Below are positions 16,601 to 25,144 of a DNA stretch of 64,000 bases, one piece after another. Under the pieces are notes generated by a model. It was given only the letters and a program-made list of their open reading frames with translations, was not told where the DNA came from and made no database searches. The stretch comes from Maribacter vaceletii (lineage in GTDB: Bacteria > Bacteroidota > Bacteroidia > Flavobacteriales > Flavobacteriaceae). The first letter of the stretch is position 1; each line of letters opens with the position of its first letter. A program made the position numbers and the translations under genes. Where the stretch lies: NCBI RefSeq assembly GCF_003634105.1, contig NZ_RBIQ01000007.1:868001-932000 (forward strand), in the 5' to 3' direction.

Positions 16601-19147
16601 ATTATTATAAATGATATTCCACCTACTACATCAGATATAATTACTGTAAAGTTTAATAATACTGGCGGTATAGAAGGAGGTACCGATACCTTTATTGTAG
16701 AACTTTTTGATAGTCAAGGAAACCCATGGACAAGCCATAATGGTTTAGAGTTTTCTTTAGATTTTAAAGATGAAATATTTGATACTGATATTGAATACGC
16801 AATAAACAATAATGATATAAATGGAGAAAAAGCAGAAACTGATGATTATAAAAACAATGATTCTAATAAAACAGACATAACTAACCCTAAAATCAGCATT
16901 AATCCCGGTGAATCTAGTGGAGAGTTTACCGTTTTTTATCCACAAGAAAATGAGCCTAATGATGATAAACGTGATTATTATTCTGTAGAGATATCTTCAA
17001 CAAACAATAACATTAGTTTTGATAACAAAAAAATACAAGCAGTTATATTAGATAATGCTATTACAGCTCAATTTCTAATAAATATTTACCCAGGAGTAAA
17101 TATGTCGGTAATACCAACAGATAATGAAAATAACTTTGATCCTGGTTGTTGCTTAGAATTCTCTGTTGAAGAAGGCGAACAGTTTATTATTTATTTAGAT
17201 GTTGAGAAAGGAGTTCCCGCAGGCACAAATTATGATGTAGAATTTAATTTCCAAAATAGTAAAGCTGAAGAAGGAACTAATAAAGACTTTACACACGAAA
17301 ATGTAGGTTCTACAATTAGAGGAACAGTGTCTAATGGAAACGGTCCATTTGATAATAGATTAATTGTAAATGTAAACGAAGATGATATTCCTAATGAACA
17401 TATAGACCCCTCTAGTGGTGATAATTTAATAGGGGAAAAATTACGAATAGGATTTACATCTATATCATCACAATTTACTATTGCTGATCGTTTTTTTGAC
17501 CAAGATAATTTTCAAAATGAAGGAGATATTAATAAACTATCTATACGAAGCTCTTTTGCTCTAAGAATTATAGATGTAATTAAAATTAAAGAATTTATAG
17601 TCTCTGACAATAAAAATGAAGCAAGAGAAGATAATTTAGAAAATGCTGAGTTCACTATTGAGATGGAAGCTGCAAATACTTCTGGAGAAGATATAAGAAT
17701 TAATTACCAAATATTAGTAAACGGAGTAAATAACGCAACACCAGGACAGGATTATTTAATAGATGATTTAGATTTAAATACTTTAACCGGATTTGTTTTA
17801 ATACCAGATGGTAGCACTACGGCTAGAATAGTTGTAAAACCAATAAACGATCTAAAATTTGAAAACATTGAAAATGTCGTTATTCAACTAATAGAAGGTA
17901 GTAGATATTCTATTAATAGTTTAACTAGTAAACAAATTACTATTCTAAGTGATGATGATGCAGAATACACCGCTGAAATTAAAAGTGGTATAGATAACCA
18001 ATCACGTGAAGAAGATATTGATGATTTTGCCGAAGTAATAATTGAACTAAATGAAATACCAATAACAGATATTGAAGTAGAATTTAAAATCTCTAATCTA
18101 ACAGATGTAACGAAAGTAATAGAAGGACAAGATTATCTAATATACCAAAACGATAAAACTACACTAATAAATTCTAACAGTGGAAAGGTTTTATTTAATG
18201 CTAACGTGGATAAATCAAAAAGTATCTTTATAAAAGCCTTAAATGATGGAATAAACGAAAATCTTGAAACCCTATATTTACAATTAGATTCTGGAGTAAA
18301 TTATGACATTAGAGAAACTGATAATGCTCAAGTTGTTTTAATTAGCTCTACATCAGACACTTCTAATTTCGACCCTAGAAACTTAACCATTATAGCTAAA
18401 AATCCCAGATGTCCTGGAAGTAATCAAAAAGGAAGTATTGAGATAGCAAATGCCTCACCTTTTGTCTATAATGTTACCACTACTGGGTTAAATGGAATTA
18501 ATTATCAAGAAACTAAAGTTCTAAATGAAATTAATTCCAATAATTTTAAACAGTTCTTTAATCAATTACCTATTGGAAGTTACGAAGTAAAACTTGAATT
18601 TAATTTAGATATTAACCAAACCATTCCTGATAATGTAATTCTCCCAAATTATATTATAAAAATTACTGAATTAGAAGGTATGAGCATTCAAGAGCAAAGT
18701 ACAAATCTAAAAACCAAGACAGGTAATTTTATAGTATCTGGAAGTGAAAAATACACTGTAGAGTCTAATGGAAAAACTTATCAATACCAGTTTAAAAACA
18801 CCGGTAAAAACGTTATAACTGTTCCTCTTAAAAATGGTTTAAATTCCATCATAGTTTCTGGAGAAGCTCTTTGTTTAGGTAGCATAAAAAAAGAAATCCT
18901 GTTAAATGACGTTTTTATTTACCCTAACCCAACTAAAGATTTAGTATCTGTGTTTAGTAATTCTTTATTGGGTAAATATGAATTTTACCTCTTTGATATT
19001 CATGGACGCTTAGTTTATCATGAAGAAAATGACAATCCTAATAATAATATAGAATTTGACATATCCAATTTACATAAAGGAATGTACATTGGAAAAATAA
19101 TTTCAAAGGAGAATAAAGAAATAAAATTTAAATTATTAAAAAAATGA
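13622..19147 (+). CDS. Giant T9SS-secreted surface protein (ELWxxDGT-like, LRR-like and Calx-beta-like regions)
   Basis: This is a 1841-residue secreted protein. Residues 1-20 are a signal peptide. Residues ~20-380 contain repeats of the type LTPGAESSNPFEFLEHDG, like the ELWxxDGT adhesin repeats that form propellers. Residues ~390-600 are leucine-rich repeats (LKELRAWRNN, LQILDINNNNL). Residues ~620-1580 hold several Calx-beta/cadherin-like modules, each with an EGExFxI-type start and acidic loops likely to bind calcium. Residues ~1766-1841 are a type A T9SS sorting domain (YPNPTKDLVSV ... GMYIGKI). It should cross the outer membrane by T9SS and be anchored to the surface; adhesion is the likely role. 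Its stop overlaps the next gene's start (ATGA). Confidence 0.85.
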   Translation: MKKKLLLLLLLTFWTKSNSQITLIEDLTPGAESSNPFEFLEHDGQLFFIGGSEATNNNVIYIMDSLENISIAWQEAGSNPYSMVVYNNELYFEASNKLHKLNLPYGTGSTIVDNNISIWGRGFVYNGELFFGGELNQIDPLNPNYELMAYNGTSTRLVKEESSISLNPGQFVIHLGELHFVGNEEATINGQPATVNFIYKTDGTTIDVVTFFQNTSVSYLRSLNDNLYFLYRNGDFNQPYNLWSSNTTATAGFGDEISFAFGLTVFDNKLYFFDVSNNILYSSEQLGVFVPVPIENGVEYPSGSFPIVSDNLMAFTGYTNTIGNELYMYEKNNEIKFTEDYNSGSGSFTPVYGSFFNDKLYITGDDGTGIGRELHVYDPNDCQNTIDIEDSNFENYLENVLNVGDGILGNKKVCKEKVEVLTTLNLSGTINMENNPPGLGVTNLSGIEAFRDLEILRIEGNTIANVDLRQNTNLKELRAWRNNMETLNIEDLTLLEIVGLDFNNLTTIDFSTNNALQILDINNNNLTSIIFSNNTNFNRFRISNNVNLSNLNISLIDSNLDVFVSTGNTSLSCIQVSSTSNAESQANWQKDVTTSYSLNCSPNTPFNVTTTIVGAGNTPNYTINEGETFTINFDADNTAANGTTYNPEITFSLNGISSSEDFLFNGSISIPNNPFTVSSNNPDGSITVQAITDNFLENDEVYTVNISSRNNTEYTIADPISFTITVKDVEPVEPFVVNTYLSLPVGQPNNTIEEGQKFRIYFEASTSQYYDNQSFDVFFNSDNSSALFNEDFTHENSPASFTARHQHDAVEFIEVEVLIDSQKNENEDIVIILQKDPSNKYKWGNEKSDGTLEFRINIEDISDVTSQPFIVQTSISENASLNTNGSYTVNEGETFTINLNALSPATDFYKYKIIYNTEGTTANADEYSLAIPNPLELTSQQSVNPDGELSFTINTDNIIDNEDKLIINFLNDPDNIYTWQGNNINPDGSLSYEIIINDIPPTTSDIITVKFNNTGGIEGGTDTFIVELFDSQGNPWTSHNGLEFSLDFKDEIFDTDIEYAINNNDINGEKAETDDYKNNDSNKTDITNPKISINPGESSGEFTVFYPQENEPNDDKRDYYSVEISSTNNNISFDNKKIQAVILDNAITAQFLINIYPGVNMSVIPTDNENNFDPGCCLEFSVEEGEQFIIYLDVEKGVPAGTNYDVEFNFQNSKAEEGTNKDFTHENVGSTIRGTVSNGNGPFDNRLIVNVNEDDIPNEHIDPSSGDNLIGEKLRIGFTSISSQFTIADRFFDQDNFQNEGDINKLSIRSSFALRIIDVIKIKEFIVSDNKNEAREDNLENAEFTIEMEAANTSGEDIRINYQILVNGVNNATPGQDYLIDDLDLNTLTGFVLIPDGSTTARIVVKPINDLKFENIENVVIQLIEGSRYSINSLTSKQITILSDDDAEYTAEIKSGIDNQSREEDIDDFAEVIIELNEIPITDIEVEFKISNLTDVTKVIEGQDYLIYQNDKTTLINSNSGKVLFNANVDKSKSIFIKALNDGINENLETLYLQLDSGVNYDIRETDNAQVVLISSTSDTSNFDPRNLTIIAKNPRCPGSNQKGSIEIANASPFVYNVTTTGLNGINYQETKVLNEINSNNFKQFFNQLPIGSYEVKLEFNLDINQTIPDNVILPNYIIKITELEGMSIQEQSTNLKTKTGNFIVSGSEKYTVESNGKTYQYQFKNTGKNVITVPLKNGLNSIIVSGEALCLGSIKKEILLNDVFIYPNPTKDLVSVFSNSLLGKYEFYLFDIHGRLVYHEENDNPNNNIEFDISNLHKGMYIGKIISKENKEIKFKLLKK

Positions 19148-19827
19148 AAAAGTATATTCTAATATTTTCTAGTTTATTATGCTTACTTCATTATAGTTGT
19201 AAAGGCGAATTTGAAGAAGCTACATTTGCAATAAATCTTAAATATCCAGATCAAGATTCAAATTGTGAGGAAGGTACTGATAACGGTAACTCTATAACTA
19301 TTCCATTTAAATGGGAAATTCAAGGGGATTTAACAACATACACACTAATACTGAATAACACTCCTTTTCCAATTGAAAATTACGATAAAGACGATGATGG
19401 CGTCTTAACTTTTCAACAGGCGTTAGAATATAATAAAAAATATGAATGGCAAATTATTAGTGAAAATGTTAAAAGTGATTTAAGAAGTTTTAGAACTCCA
19501 ATTGAAGGCAATAATAATAACAATGTACCCCTTGCTGTATTGTTTAAAGCACCTACTTATCAACAATTAGGAAATTCTATGGAAGTAAGCTTTGAGTGGG
19601 AAGGTGGCGATATAGATTTTGATGGAAGTTTAAGGTATGATGCATATTGGAGTACTAAAGCAGACATAAGTGTAACTATTAATGACGGTGGGAATACTAA
19701 TTTAACTAGCCCAAATACAAAGTTTAGTATTCCAAATTTTGATCCGAATAAAGATTATTATATTTTAGTAATAGCAAAAGATGGGGAAAATAGTGCATCC
19801 AGCATTCTTAAGTTTAGCCAGTTTTAA
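19144..19827 (+). CDS. Surface lipoprotein coupled to the giant T9SS cargo
   Basis: This 227-residue protein has a lipoprotein signal peptide with Cys19 (LLHYSCKG). The body shows two fibronectin-III-like or SusE-like beta modules (IPFKWEIQGDLTTYTLILNN and VSFEWEGGDIDFDGSLRYDAYW), a pattern seen in Bacteroidota outer-membrane lipoproteins that help surface complexes. Its ATG overlaps the stop of the giant gene by 4 bp, so translation is probably coupled and the products are made together. I infer a partner or anchor role for the large protein. No enzyme motif is seen. Convergent with the CHASE2 cassette 36 bp downstream. Confidence 0.72.
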   Translation: MKKYILIFSSLLCLLHYSCKGEFEEATFAINLKYPDQDSNCEEGTDNGNSITIPFKWEIQGDLTTYTLILNNTPFPIENYDKDDDGVLTFQQALEYNKKYEWQIISENVKSDLRSFRTPIEGNNNNNVPLAVLFKAPTYQQLGNSMEVSFEWEGGDIDFDGSLRYDAYWSTKADISVTINDGGNTNLTSPNTKFSIPNFDPNKDYYILVIAKDGENSASSILKFSQF

Positions 19828-19863
19828 TTATTGTTAAGTTTTTTAACTAAAGGAAACCGTTAA

Positions 19864-21054
19864 CTATTTCATATAAGTCTTGAACTTTCTTTTTGTTTTA
19901 ATATACCTAATTAAATGCTTATAAAATTTTATAAACCCTGCGCTAAAAACAGTTACAAAAATTATTGGTGCAGATTTTAAAACAACGCCCTTCTTAAACA
20001 ACCATAAAGTAAGCCAAACCAATAGTATTGTAAATACAAGCAACATTAATTTACGCACTGTTCTATAACTTATTTTTAAGCGCTTACTTAACCATATAAA
20101 ATAAATACTTACAATAAGGCTGCACAAAAAAGTAAATACTACTATCCAAAAAGTAGATATTCTATACATAAATGTATTTTCTATAATCATAGATATTATG
20201 TTAGCATGTATTGCCACACCATACATATCTGGTATACTCTTACCTGAAGTTATTGTGTTTAATGGCGTAAAATGCTTGTCTTCTACATCATTAATATTTG
20301 CTGTTGGAGTTCCTAAATATCCAATAAGTACAATTTTATCTTTTAAAAGACTTTTATTACTTAAAGTCATAAATTCATCAATAGTAAAATTTATGAATTT
20401 ATGTAAATCTCCCTTGTAATTTATAACTCTAGGGCTTCTTAGTTTATCCTTTATATTATTGGCTTCCCATTGTTTTTTAGGCATATATCTTTTTGCAATC
20501 TTATAACCAAAAGATTCCATTTCTAAGCCTTTATTATAATACAAGCCGTTAAACTCTCTTATAACAGAATTATCTTCTTCAAAATTAAAATTCACGTACC
20601 CAGAGTGCTCTAAAGGAGCAAAAAAAGGATAATTAGCAATAATATTTTCTTCATTATCTGTTGTATGGGATAAAACAACATTTTCTTTATTTAACAAATC
20701 CGCCAAAATAGTGTCTGCTTTTATGCCTTTAGGTTCCTTAAGTATTATATCAAAACCAACAACTTTTGGATCTGCTTTTAAAACTTCTTCAAGAGCTAAA
20801 GCTATAGCCATTCTATCTTTATGTTCTACATTTATAAGAACAATGCTTGAGTCTATTTTTTTTGTTTCGGATAGTTTCTCTGCATAATAAACATCTAAAA
20901 AACTAAAATCTTTTAACGCTTTGGCTATGGGATTAAAAAAGGAAAGGTTTAAAAATAATAACGAGAGTACATAGCAAGTAAATAATGAGAGTAGTGTACT
21001 AAATAACGCATCTCTAAACAATAACCAATTTTTATTTTTCTTTTTATTTTTCAA
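19864..21054 (-). CDS. CHASE2-domain membrane protein without output domain (copy B)
   Basis: This 396-residue protein has a first membrane helix (~14-38), an extracytoplasmic CHASE2 sensor (~40-295) with family features (DPKVVGFDIIL, KIVLIGYLGTP, MYGVAIHANIISMI), then three membrane helices (~300-378). It stops after a short basic tail, so the kinase, cyclase or protease normally fused to CHASE2 is missing. It is a paralogue of the protein encoded at 21838-23031, sharing the order LKDFSFLDVYYAEKL / VVGFDII / DKHFTPLN. It is the last gene of the cassette, 22 bp after the 262-residue secreted protein. The signal and its output are unknown. Confidence 0.85.
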   Translation of the reverse strand: MKNKKKNKNWLLFRDALFSTLLSLFTCYVLSLLFLNLSFFNPIAKALKDFSFLDVYYAEKLSETKKIDSSIVLINVEHKDRMAIALALEEVLKADPKVVGFDIILKEPKGIKADTILADLLNKENVVLSHTTDNEENIIANYPFFAPLEHSGYVNFNFEEDNSVIREFNGLYYNKGLEMESFGYKIAKRYMPKKQWEANNIKDKLRSPRVINYKGDLHKFINFTIDEFMTLSNKSLLKDKIVLIGYLGTPTANINDVEDKHFTPLNTITSGKSIPDMYGVAIHANIISMIIENTFMYRISTFWIVVFTFLCSLIVSIYFIWLSKRLKISYRTVRKLMLLVFTILLVWLTLWLFKKGVVLKSAPIIFVTVFSAGFIKFYKHLIRYIKTKRKFKTYMK

Positions 21055-21076
21055 ATCCTTCTAAACATTATAGTAG

Positions 21077-21865
21077 CTATCTACAAAATTTATAATCAAC
21101 ACATATTGCTTCTTTTATTTCTTCCTCGGTAAATCCTAAAATTTTAAAGGTTTTGATTAACACAGCTGTTTCTTCTTCTAATTTTTGATATTCTTTTTTG
21201 TCTAAAATATTCAAATTATGAAATTCTATTTGGGTTAAATCTGGGAAAGGCGTAGTATCTACCCACCATTGATATTCTGTATTTGAATTTAAAAGATAAT
21301 TATCTAAATATAGCATTATAGAATTACCATTTAACCTAAGCTTAATTGTACGATTAGCTTCTAGGTCTTTTAAAAAGAAATACACTTCCTTACTTTCTGT
21401 TTTATTATTCCAAGAAAACTGTACTTCTGGAGAATAAACTTTAGCACTGTCTATAGGGTATTTTAATTTTATATCTCTTTTTTCTCTATAAACTACCCCA
21501 GATTCTAGTTTGCGCTTATTTTGATTTGTAAACTGCTTCCAAACATACTTAAAATACTTTCTTGTAAAAGAATCTTCTTCTAGTTTATGCTTGTATAATT
21601 TTATTTCGGAAAAACTATAGGACATAGGTTCAGAAATTTTAAAAATTTCTCCTAACTCATTTACTAAAATCACAGTATCCTTTTTCTTTACAATTAAAAT
21701 ATCAGTTTTTAAAAAAGGCTCTCCACGTTCTACCTTCTTATTTTCTTTAAAATAAGGGTTTCCTTCTTTCTTGAAAACATAATAATTATGCTGCCCAAAA
21801 ATTATATTACTACTTATAAAAAGAAAAATAGTAATTATTAATCTTGATAAAAATATCCTTTCCAT
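21077..21865 (-). CDS. Secreted protein between the two CHASE2 genes
   Basis: This 262-residue protein has a signal peptide (~1-25, ending in FGQ). Residues ~45-80 (KKDTVILVNELGEIFKISEP) resemble a FecR-like beta motif. Residues ~140-205 (VQFSWNNKTESKEVYFFLKD ... NTEYQWWVDT) look like one fibronectin-III-like module of the kind seen in cyanobacterial DUF928 proteins, which also accompany CHASE2 proteins. Neither call is certain. The tail has two cysteines (ICVDYKFC). Its start overlaps the end of the upstream CHASE2 gene by 28 bp, so they are very likely co-translated. Function unknown; a ligand-binding partner for the CHASE2 proteins is inferred. Confidence 0.7.
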   Translation of the reverse strand: MERIFLSRLIITIFLFISSNIIFGQHNYYVFKKEGNPYFKENKKVERGEPFLKTDILIVKKKDTVILVNELGEIFKISEPMSYSFSEIKLYKHKLEEDSFTRKYFKYVWKQFTNQNKRKLESGVVYREKRDIKLKYPIDSAKVYSPEVQFSWNNKTESKEVYFFLKDLEANRTIKLRLNGNSIMLYLDNYLLNSNTEYQWWVDTTPFPDLTQIEFHNLNILDKKEYQKLEEETAVLIKTFKILGFTEEEIKEAICVDYKFCR

Positions 21866-23031
21866 TTAAACTTTTTATTTAAATAATGAACTAACTTTTT
21901 ATAATAACCTATTAGGCTAACACTAAAGACTACTACCGCAATAATTGGTGCCGTTTTTAAAAGAATTTGATTTTTAAATAGTAATAAAGAAAACCAAATA
22001 AAAAATATAACAAATATTATCCTTAAAATATTTAACCTTAGAATATAACTGGCCAGTTGTTTTTTATTAAGCCAAATAAAATAACTTAATGCTAAGTAAC
22101 TTAAAAGTAATGTTACCAACATAACAACCCAATTTGGCACTTCATTAATAAAGTTATTTGTTATTAGCATATTAATAATATTTGCATGAATAACAATACC
22201 AAAAGTATCTGGACTGCTCTTACCTACAAACTTCTTATTCATTGGTGTAAAATGCTTGTCTTCTAAATCTAAAAAATGAGTTTTAGCATCTCCTAAATAA
22301 CCTAACAATACTATTTTGTCTTTTAAAATTGAAATTGATTCTTGATTCATTAAATCTTTATATTCCAGAACAAAAAAACCGTCTCTATTTGCCTCATAAT
22401 TAATAGTCCTTTCTGTATAAAGTTGTTTTTCTATACTAGAGTTCCAATTATTACCATAAAATTTTTTAGCTACAGCTAGCCCAAAAGATAAGTATGTAGT
22501 ATCATTTTCTTTTTTTATTCCTTGAAAACTTCTAATTACTGAGGATTTAGAAGTAAAACTAAAATTTGTATAACCCTCTGTAGCGTTTTCATTTCTAATA
22601 AACTCATTAGACAAATCAATACCAGAATTAGTAAAAGCATAGGTTGTAACTACATTCTTCTTTTGCAGACTTTCTGATAAAAAATTATCTAAAACAGGGT
22701 CTTTTAATTCTTTAAAAATAACATCTACACCAATTACCTTTGGTTTTTGTTCTGCTACAGCTTTTAAAAGTAAAGAAATTTCTTTCCTATTTATTTTATC
22801 AACATTAACTAAGAATATATTCTCATTAACATGTTCTTCCTTTTCCTCTAATTTCTCTGTATAATAAAGATCTAAATAACTAAAGTCTTTAAAGGCATCC
22901 TCAAAAGGACTAAAAAAACTTATGTTTAAACCAATTAAAGCAATAACTCCCAATATTAAAAAAGAAAAGAGCATACAAAAAAATGCCTCTTTAAATAAAA
23001 CCTTATTCAACTTAACAAAAACTTTTTTCAT
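21838..23031 (-). CDS. CHASE2-domain membrane protein without output domain (copy A)
   Basis: This 397-residue paralogue of the protein at 19864-21054 has the same architecture: one N-terminal helix, an extracytoplasmic CHASE2 domain (PKVIGVDVIFKEL, KIVLLGYLGDA, TFGIVIHANIINML) and three C-terminal helices, ending in a short basic tail with no catalytic domain. Two copies in one cassette suggest a heteromeric sensor. It lies 36 bp after the small lipoprotein gene. CHASE2 is known as an extracytoplasmic sensory domain with unknown ligands. Confidence 0.85.
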   Translation of the reverse strand: MKKVFVKLNKVLFKEAFFCMLFSFLILGVIALIGLNISFFSPFEDAFKDFSYLDLYYTEKLEEKEEHVNENIFLVNVDKINRKEISLLLKAVAEQKPKVIGVDVIFKELKDPVLDNFLSESLQKKNVVTTYAFTNSGIDLSNEFIRNENATEGYTNFSFTSKSSVIRSFQGIKKENDTTYLSFGLAVAKKFYGNNWNSSIEKQLYTERTINYEANRDGFFVLEYKDLMNQESISILKDKIVLLGYLGDAKTHFLDLEDKHFTPMNKKFVGKSSPDTFGIVIHANIINMLITNNFINEVPNWVVMLVTLLLSYLALSYFIWLNKKQLASYILRLNILRIIFVIFFIWFSLLLFKNQILLKTAPIIAVVVFSVSLIGYYKKLVHYLNKKFKWKGYFYQD

Positions 23032-23067
23032 ATAAAATGAGCAGTATAAAATAAACTCTTGTTTTAC

Positions 23068-23553
23068 CTATAAACTATTAAGATAGTTTGTAAGAGCTTC
23101 TGAAAGCATTACTATTTTTTGCCCTTCCAGATTAATAAAACCTAATTTAGTAGCATCCTTATTTACTAAAAGTGTTAACCTGCTAGACTCTCCTTTAATT
23201 AAAAATTGCCTGCTAGGTGTAAAAGTTGCTTCTTTTCTATTATCATCCCAGGAATAAGAGCTATCTAAAATTAGATATGAAACTAACTTTTGAACAGTTG
23301 CTTGTTCTAAAGTATCTTTTAAAAACAACTTATTTGAATATTCGTCTACTGTTCCTTCTATAAGTGTATTTTGTATTATATATTCAATAATTTGATTGGA
23401 ATTATTAAGTATTTTAAAGTTCTTTTCTTTTAAAAAAACTTCAATCTTATTACTCTTTTTTAAAGTCTCTTTTTTTATTGTTTCTTTTTTTTGTTGACTA
23501 TTACAAGAAAACATAAAGACTATACCTATAAAAGATAGTAGAAGTATACGCAT
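23068..23553 (-). CDS. Small lipoprotein of the peptidase/CHASE2 cassette
   Basis: This 161-residue protein has a lipobox with Cys17 (IVFMFSCNSQ), followed by a lysine-rich linker and a ~110-residue domain with no motif I recognise. It begins 4 bp after the stop of the C1 peptidase gene and is followed by the first CHASE2 gene, so it is part of the same unit and the same compartment as the peptidase. A regulator or inhibitor of the peptidase is one possibility, based only on position. Confidence 0.65.
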   Translation of the reverse strand: MRILLLSFIGIVFMFSCNSQQKKETIKKETLKKSNKIEVFLKEKNFKILNNSNQIIEYIIQNTLIEGTVDEYSNKLFLKDTLEQATVQKLVSYLILDSSYSWDDNRKEATFTPSRQFLIKGESSRLTLLVNKDATKLGFINLEGQKIVMLSEALTNYLNSL

Positions 23554-23557
23554 TTCT

Positions 23558-25003
23558 CTAGGACCTTTTTATATTTAGAATCATCATTGCCATAGTCCCT
23601 TTATCAAACTCTGCTTTAAAACCTATTTTATCTTCCATGAGTTTTACTTCTTCTTTATTTATTAATTTTCCCTCAAAAATTAAATAAAGTTTATCAAGAA
23701 GTTTTCCTTCCATTTCATCTAGTTGTTTTTTAACAGCCTTTAGGTCAATTTTTTCTAAAGAAAATACTACTATAGTATAATCTGTTTCCACCTCTTTATT
23801 AAGTCTAAAGTATGCCTTTTGTCTAGGTCCTGCATACGGTATAATTACATCTGCTTTTTCTGCATTTATATAAGGGCTTATAGAGTCTTTATATGGAAAT
23901 AACAAAGAATTTTCATTGTCCGAATCAGAACCTAAAACATATACATAAGCTGGTTTATTAACCTTTGTAATCATACGGTATTTTGTATCTATAGGGTAAC
24001 TAACTTCTGTTGTATAATCCCCAATACTTTGTTCTTCCTCTTCTATAACTACATCTTGAAAACCAAACACAGAACCATTATAATCTCCTGCACCTTGACT
24101 TACTTTCATAACCGAATTATCTCTTAATCTAAGTTCTAATTCGCCCGCTAAAACTGTTTTTTGTTTTGGGACTACAGTTTCTGGTATCATTTCAAAAGCA
24201 TAACGAGTATATTTTGGAAAATCTTTATAACGTATCCACATAAAACCATTATTACCCCAATCAGAGCCCCAACTATTAATAATTTCAAAAGCACCACCAT
24301 ATTTATCATCATCATAACCTACTACACACATAGCATGGCCACCATCTGTACCAAGATTATCTGGTTCATAAACAGTTTTTGCACTAAAAAAGGAGTTTTC
24401 TACTTTAAATCCGAAAACAACTGGATTACCGTTTAATAGAGACCTTTTAACCTCATCAATTTTTTTCTCAGCAGGTTCATCTGCCCCAAACAATCTAGTA
24501 AAGTCCTTAATTTTATTTTTGGCCGCTTTCTCAAGTATACCATCAGGGATTTTTGTATCGCACATTACATTAAAATCCTCCAGATAAGGCACCCCTATCT
24601 CGGTAATGGTTTTCATTGCTCTATGTATATAAGCTCCGCCTTGGCAATTATAATCATTTTCAATATTTGAATTTAAATATACAAATGCTGGTGAAAATGC
24701 TTTTTTTGTAATTTGCTTTTTATCTGTAGTATTTTGCAATCTAGAATCTAAAATAGTTCTTCCATAATACGCACTAGCCCAACCAACACAAGTGCCATAA
24801 CCACCTTGATTTCTAATTTCTGGAGTGTATTTTCTTAATGAAGTTGCTGGAGTTTCTGTTACTACATCCTGAAAAGCAACATTCCTTGCTTTAATTGGTG
24901 TTTCTTCATAAGATTCGTCATCAAATAATAATCCTGTACTTGGTATGGTTTGTCCAAAAGAAAATGAACTTATACAAAGAAAAACAAAAAGTAATCTCAT
25001 CAT
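23558..25003 (-). CDS. Secreted C1 (papain-like) peptidase with DUF4384-like domain
   Basis: This 481-residue protein has a signal peptide (~1-18) and a papain-family catalytic domain (~40-275). Gln66 and catalytic Cys72 lie in IRNQGGYGTCVGWASAYYG, His223 in DGGHAMCVVGY and Asn243 in EIINSWGSDWG, so the site looks intact. Residues ~330-415 (KPAYVYVLGSDSDNENSLLFP ... VIIPYAGP) match the style of DUF4384, a domain often joined to caspase-like or other peptidases. No T9SS tag is seen, so it probably acts in the periplasm, where the CHASE2 sensor domains also lie. It is the first gene of the cassette and its substrate is unknown. Confidence 0.88.
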   Translation of the reverse strand: MMRLLFVFLCISSFSFGQTIPSTGLLFDDESYEETPIKARNVAFQDVVTETPATSLRKYTPEIRNQGGYGTCVGWASAYYGRTILDSRLQNTTDKKQITKKAFSPAFVYLNSNIENDYNCQGGAYIHRAMKTITEIGVPYLEDFNVMCDTKIPDGILEKAAKNKIKDFTRLFGADEPAEKKIDEVKRSLLNGNPVVFGFKVENSFFSAKTVYEPDNLGTDGGHAMCVVGYDDDKYGGAFEIINSWGSDWGNNGFMWIRYKDFPKYTRYAFEMIPETVVPKQKTVLAGELELRLRDNSVMKVSQGAGDYNGSVFGFQDVVIEEEEQSIGDYTTEVSYPIDTKYRMITKVNKPAYVYVLGSDSDNENSLLFPYKDSISPYINAEKADVIIPYAGPRQKAYFRLNKEVETDYTIVVFSLEKIDLKAVKKQLDEMEGKLLDKLYLIFEGKLINKEEVKLMEDKIGFKAEFDKGTMAMMILNIKRS

Positions 25004-25144
25004 AATTTGGTTGTTTAGTTAGTGTTTTCAATTTAACAAAATCCAACTAAAAAAAGTCGTATTTCATTGAATAAGTAGCAATTAACAGCAATTTGTTACA
25101 ATTAAACACAAAAAACTAGAGAGAAGTTCTTTTTTTAATACTAC

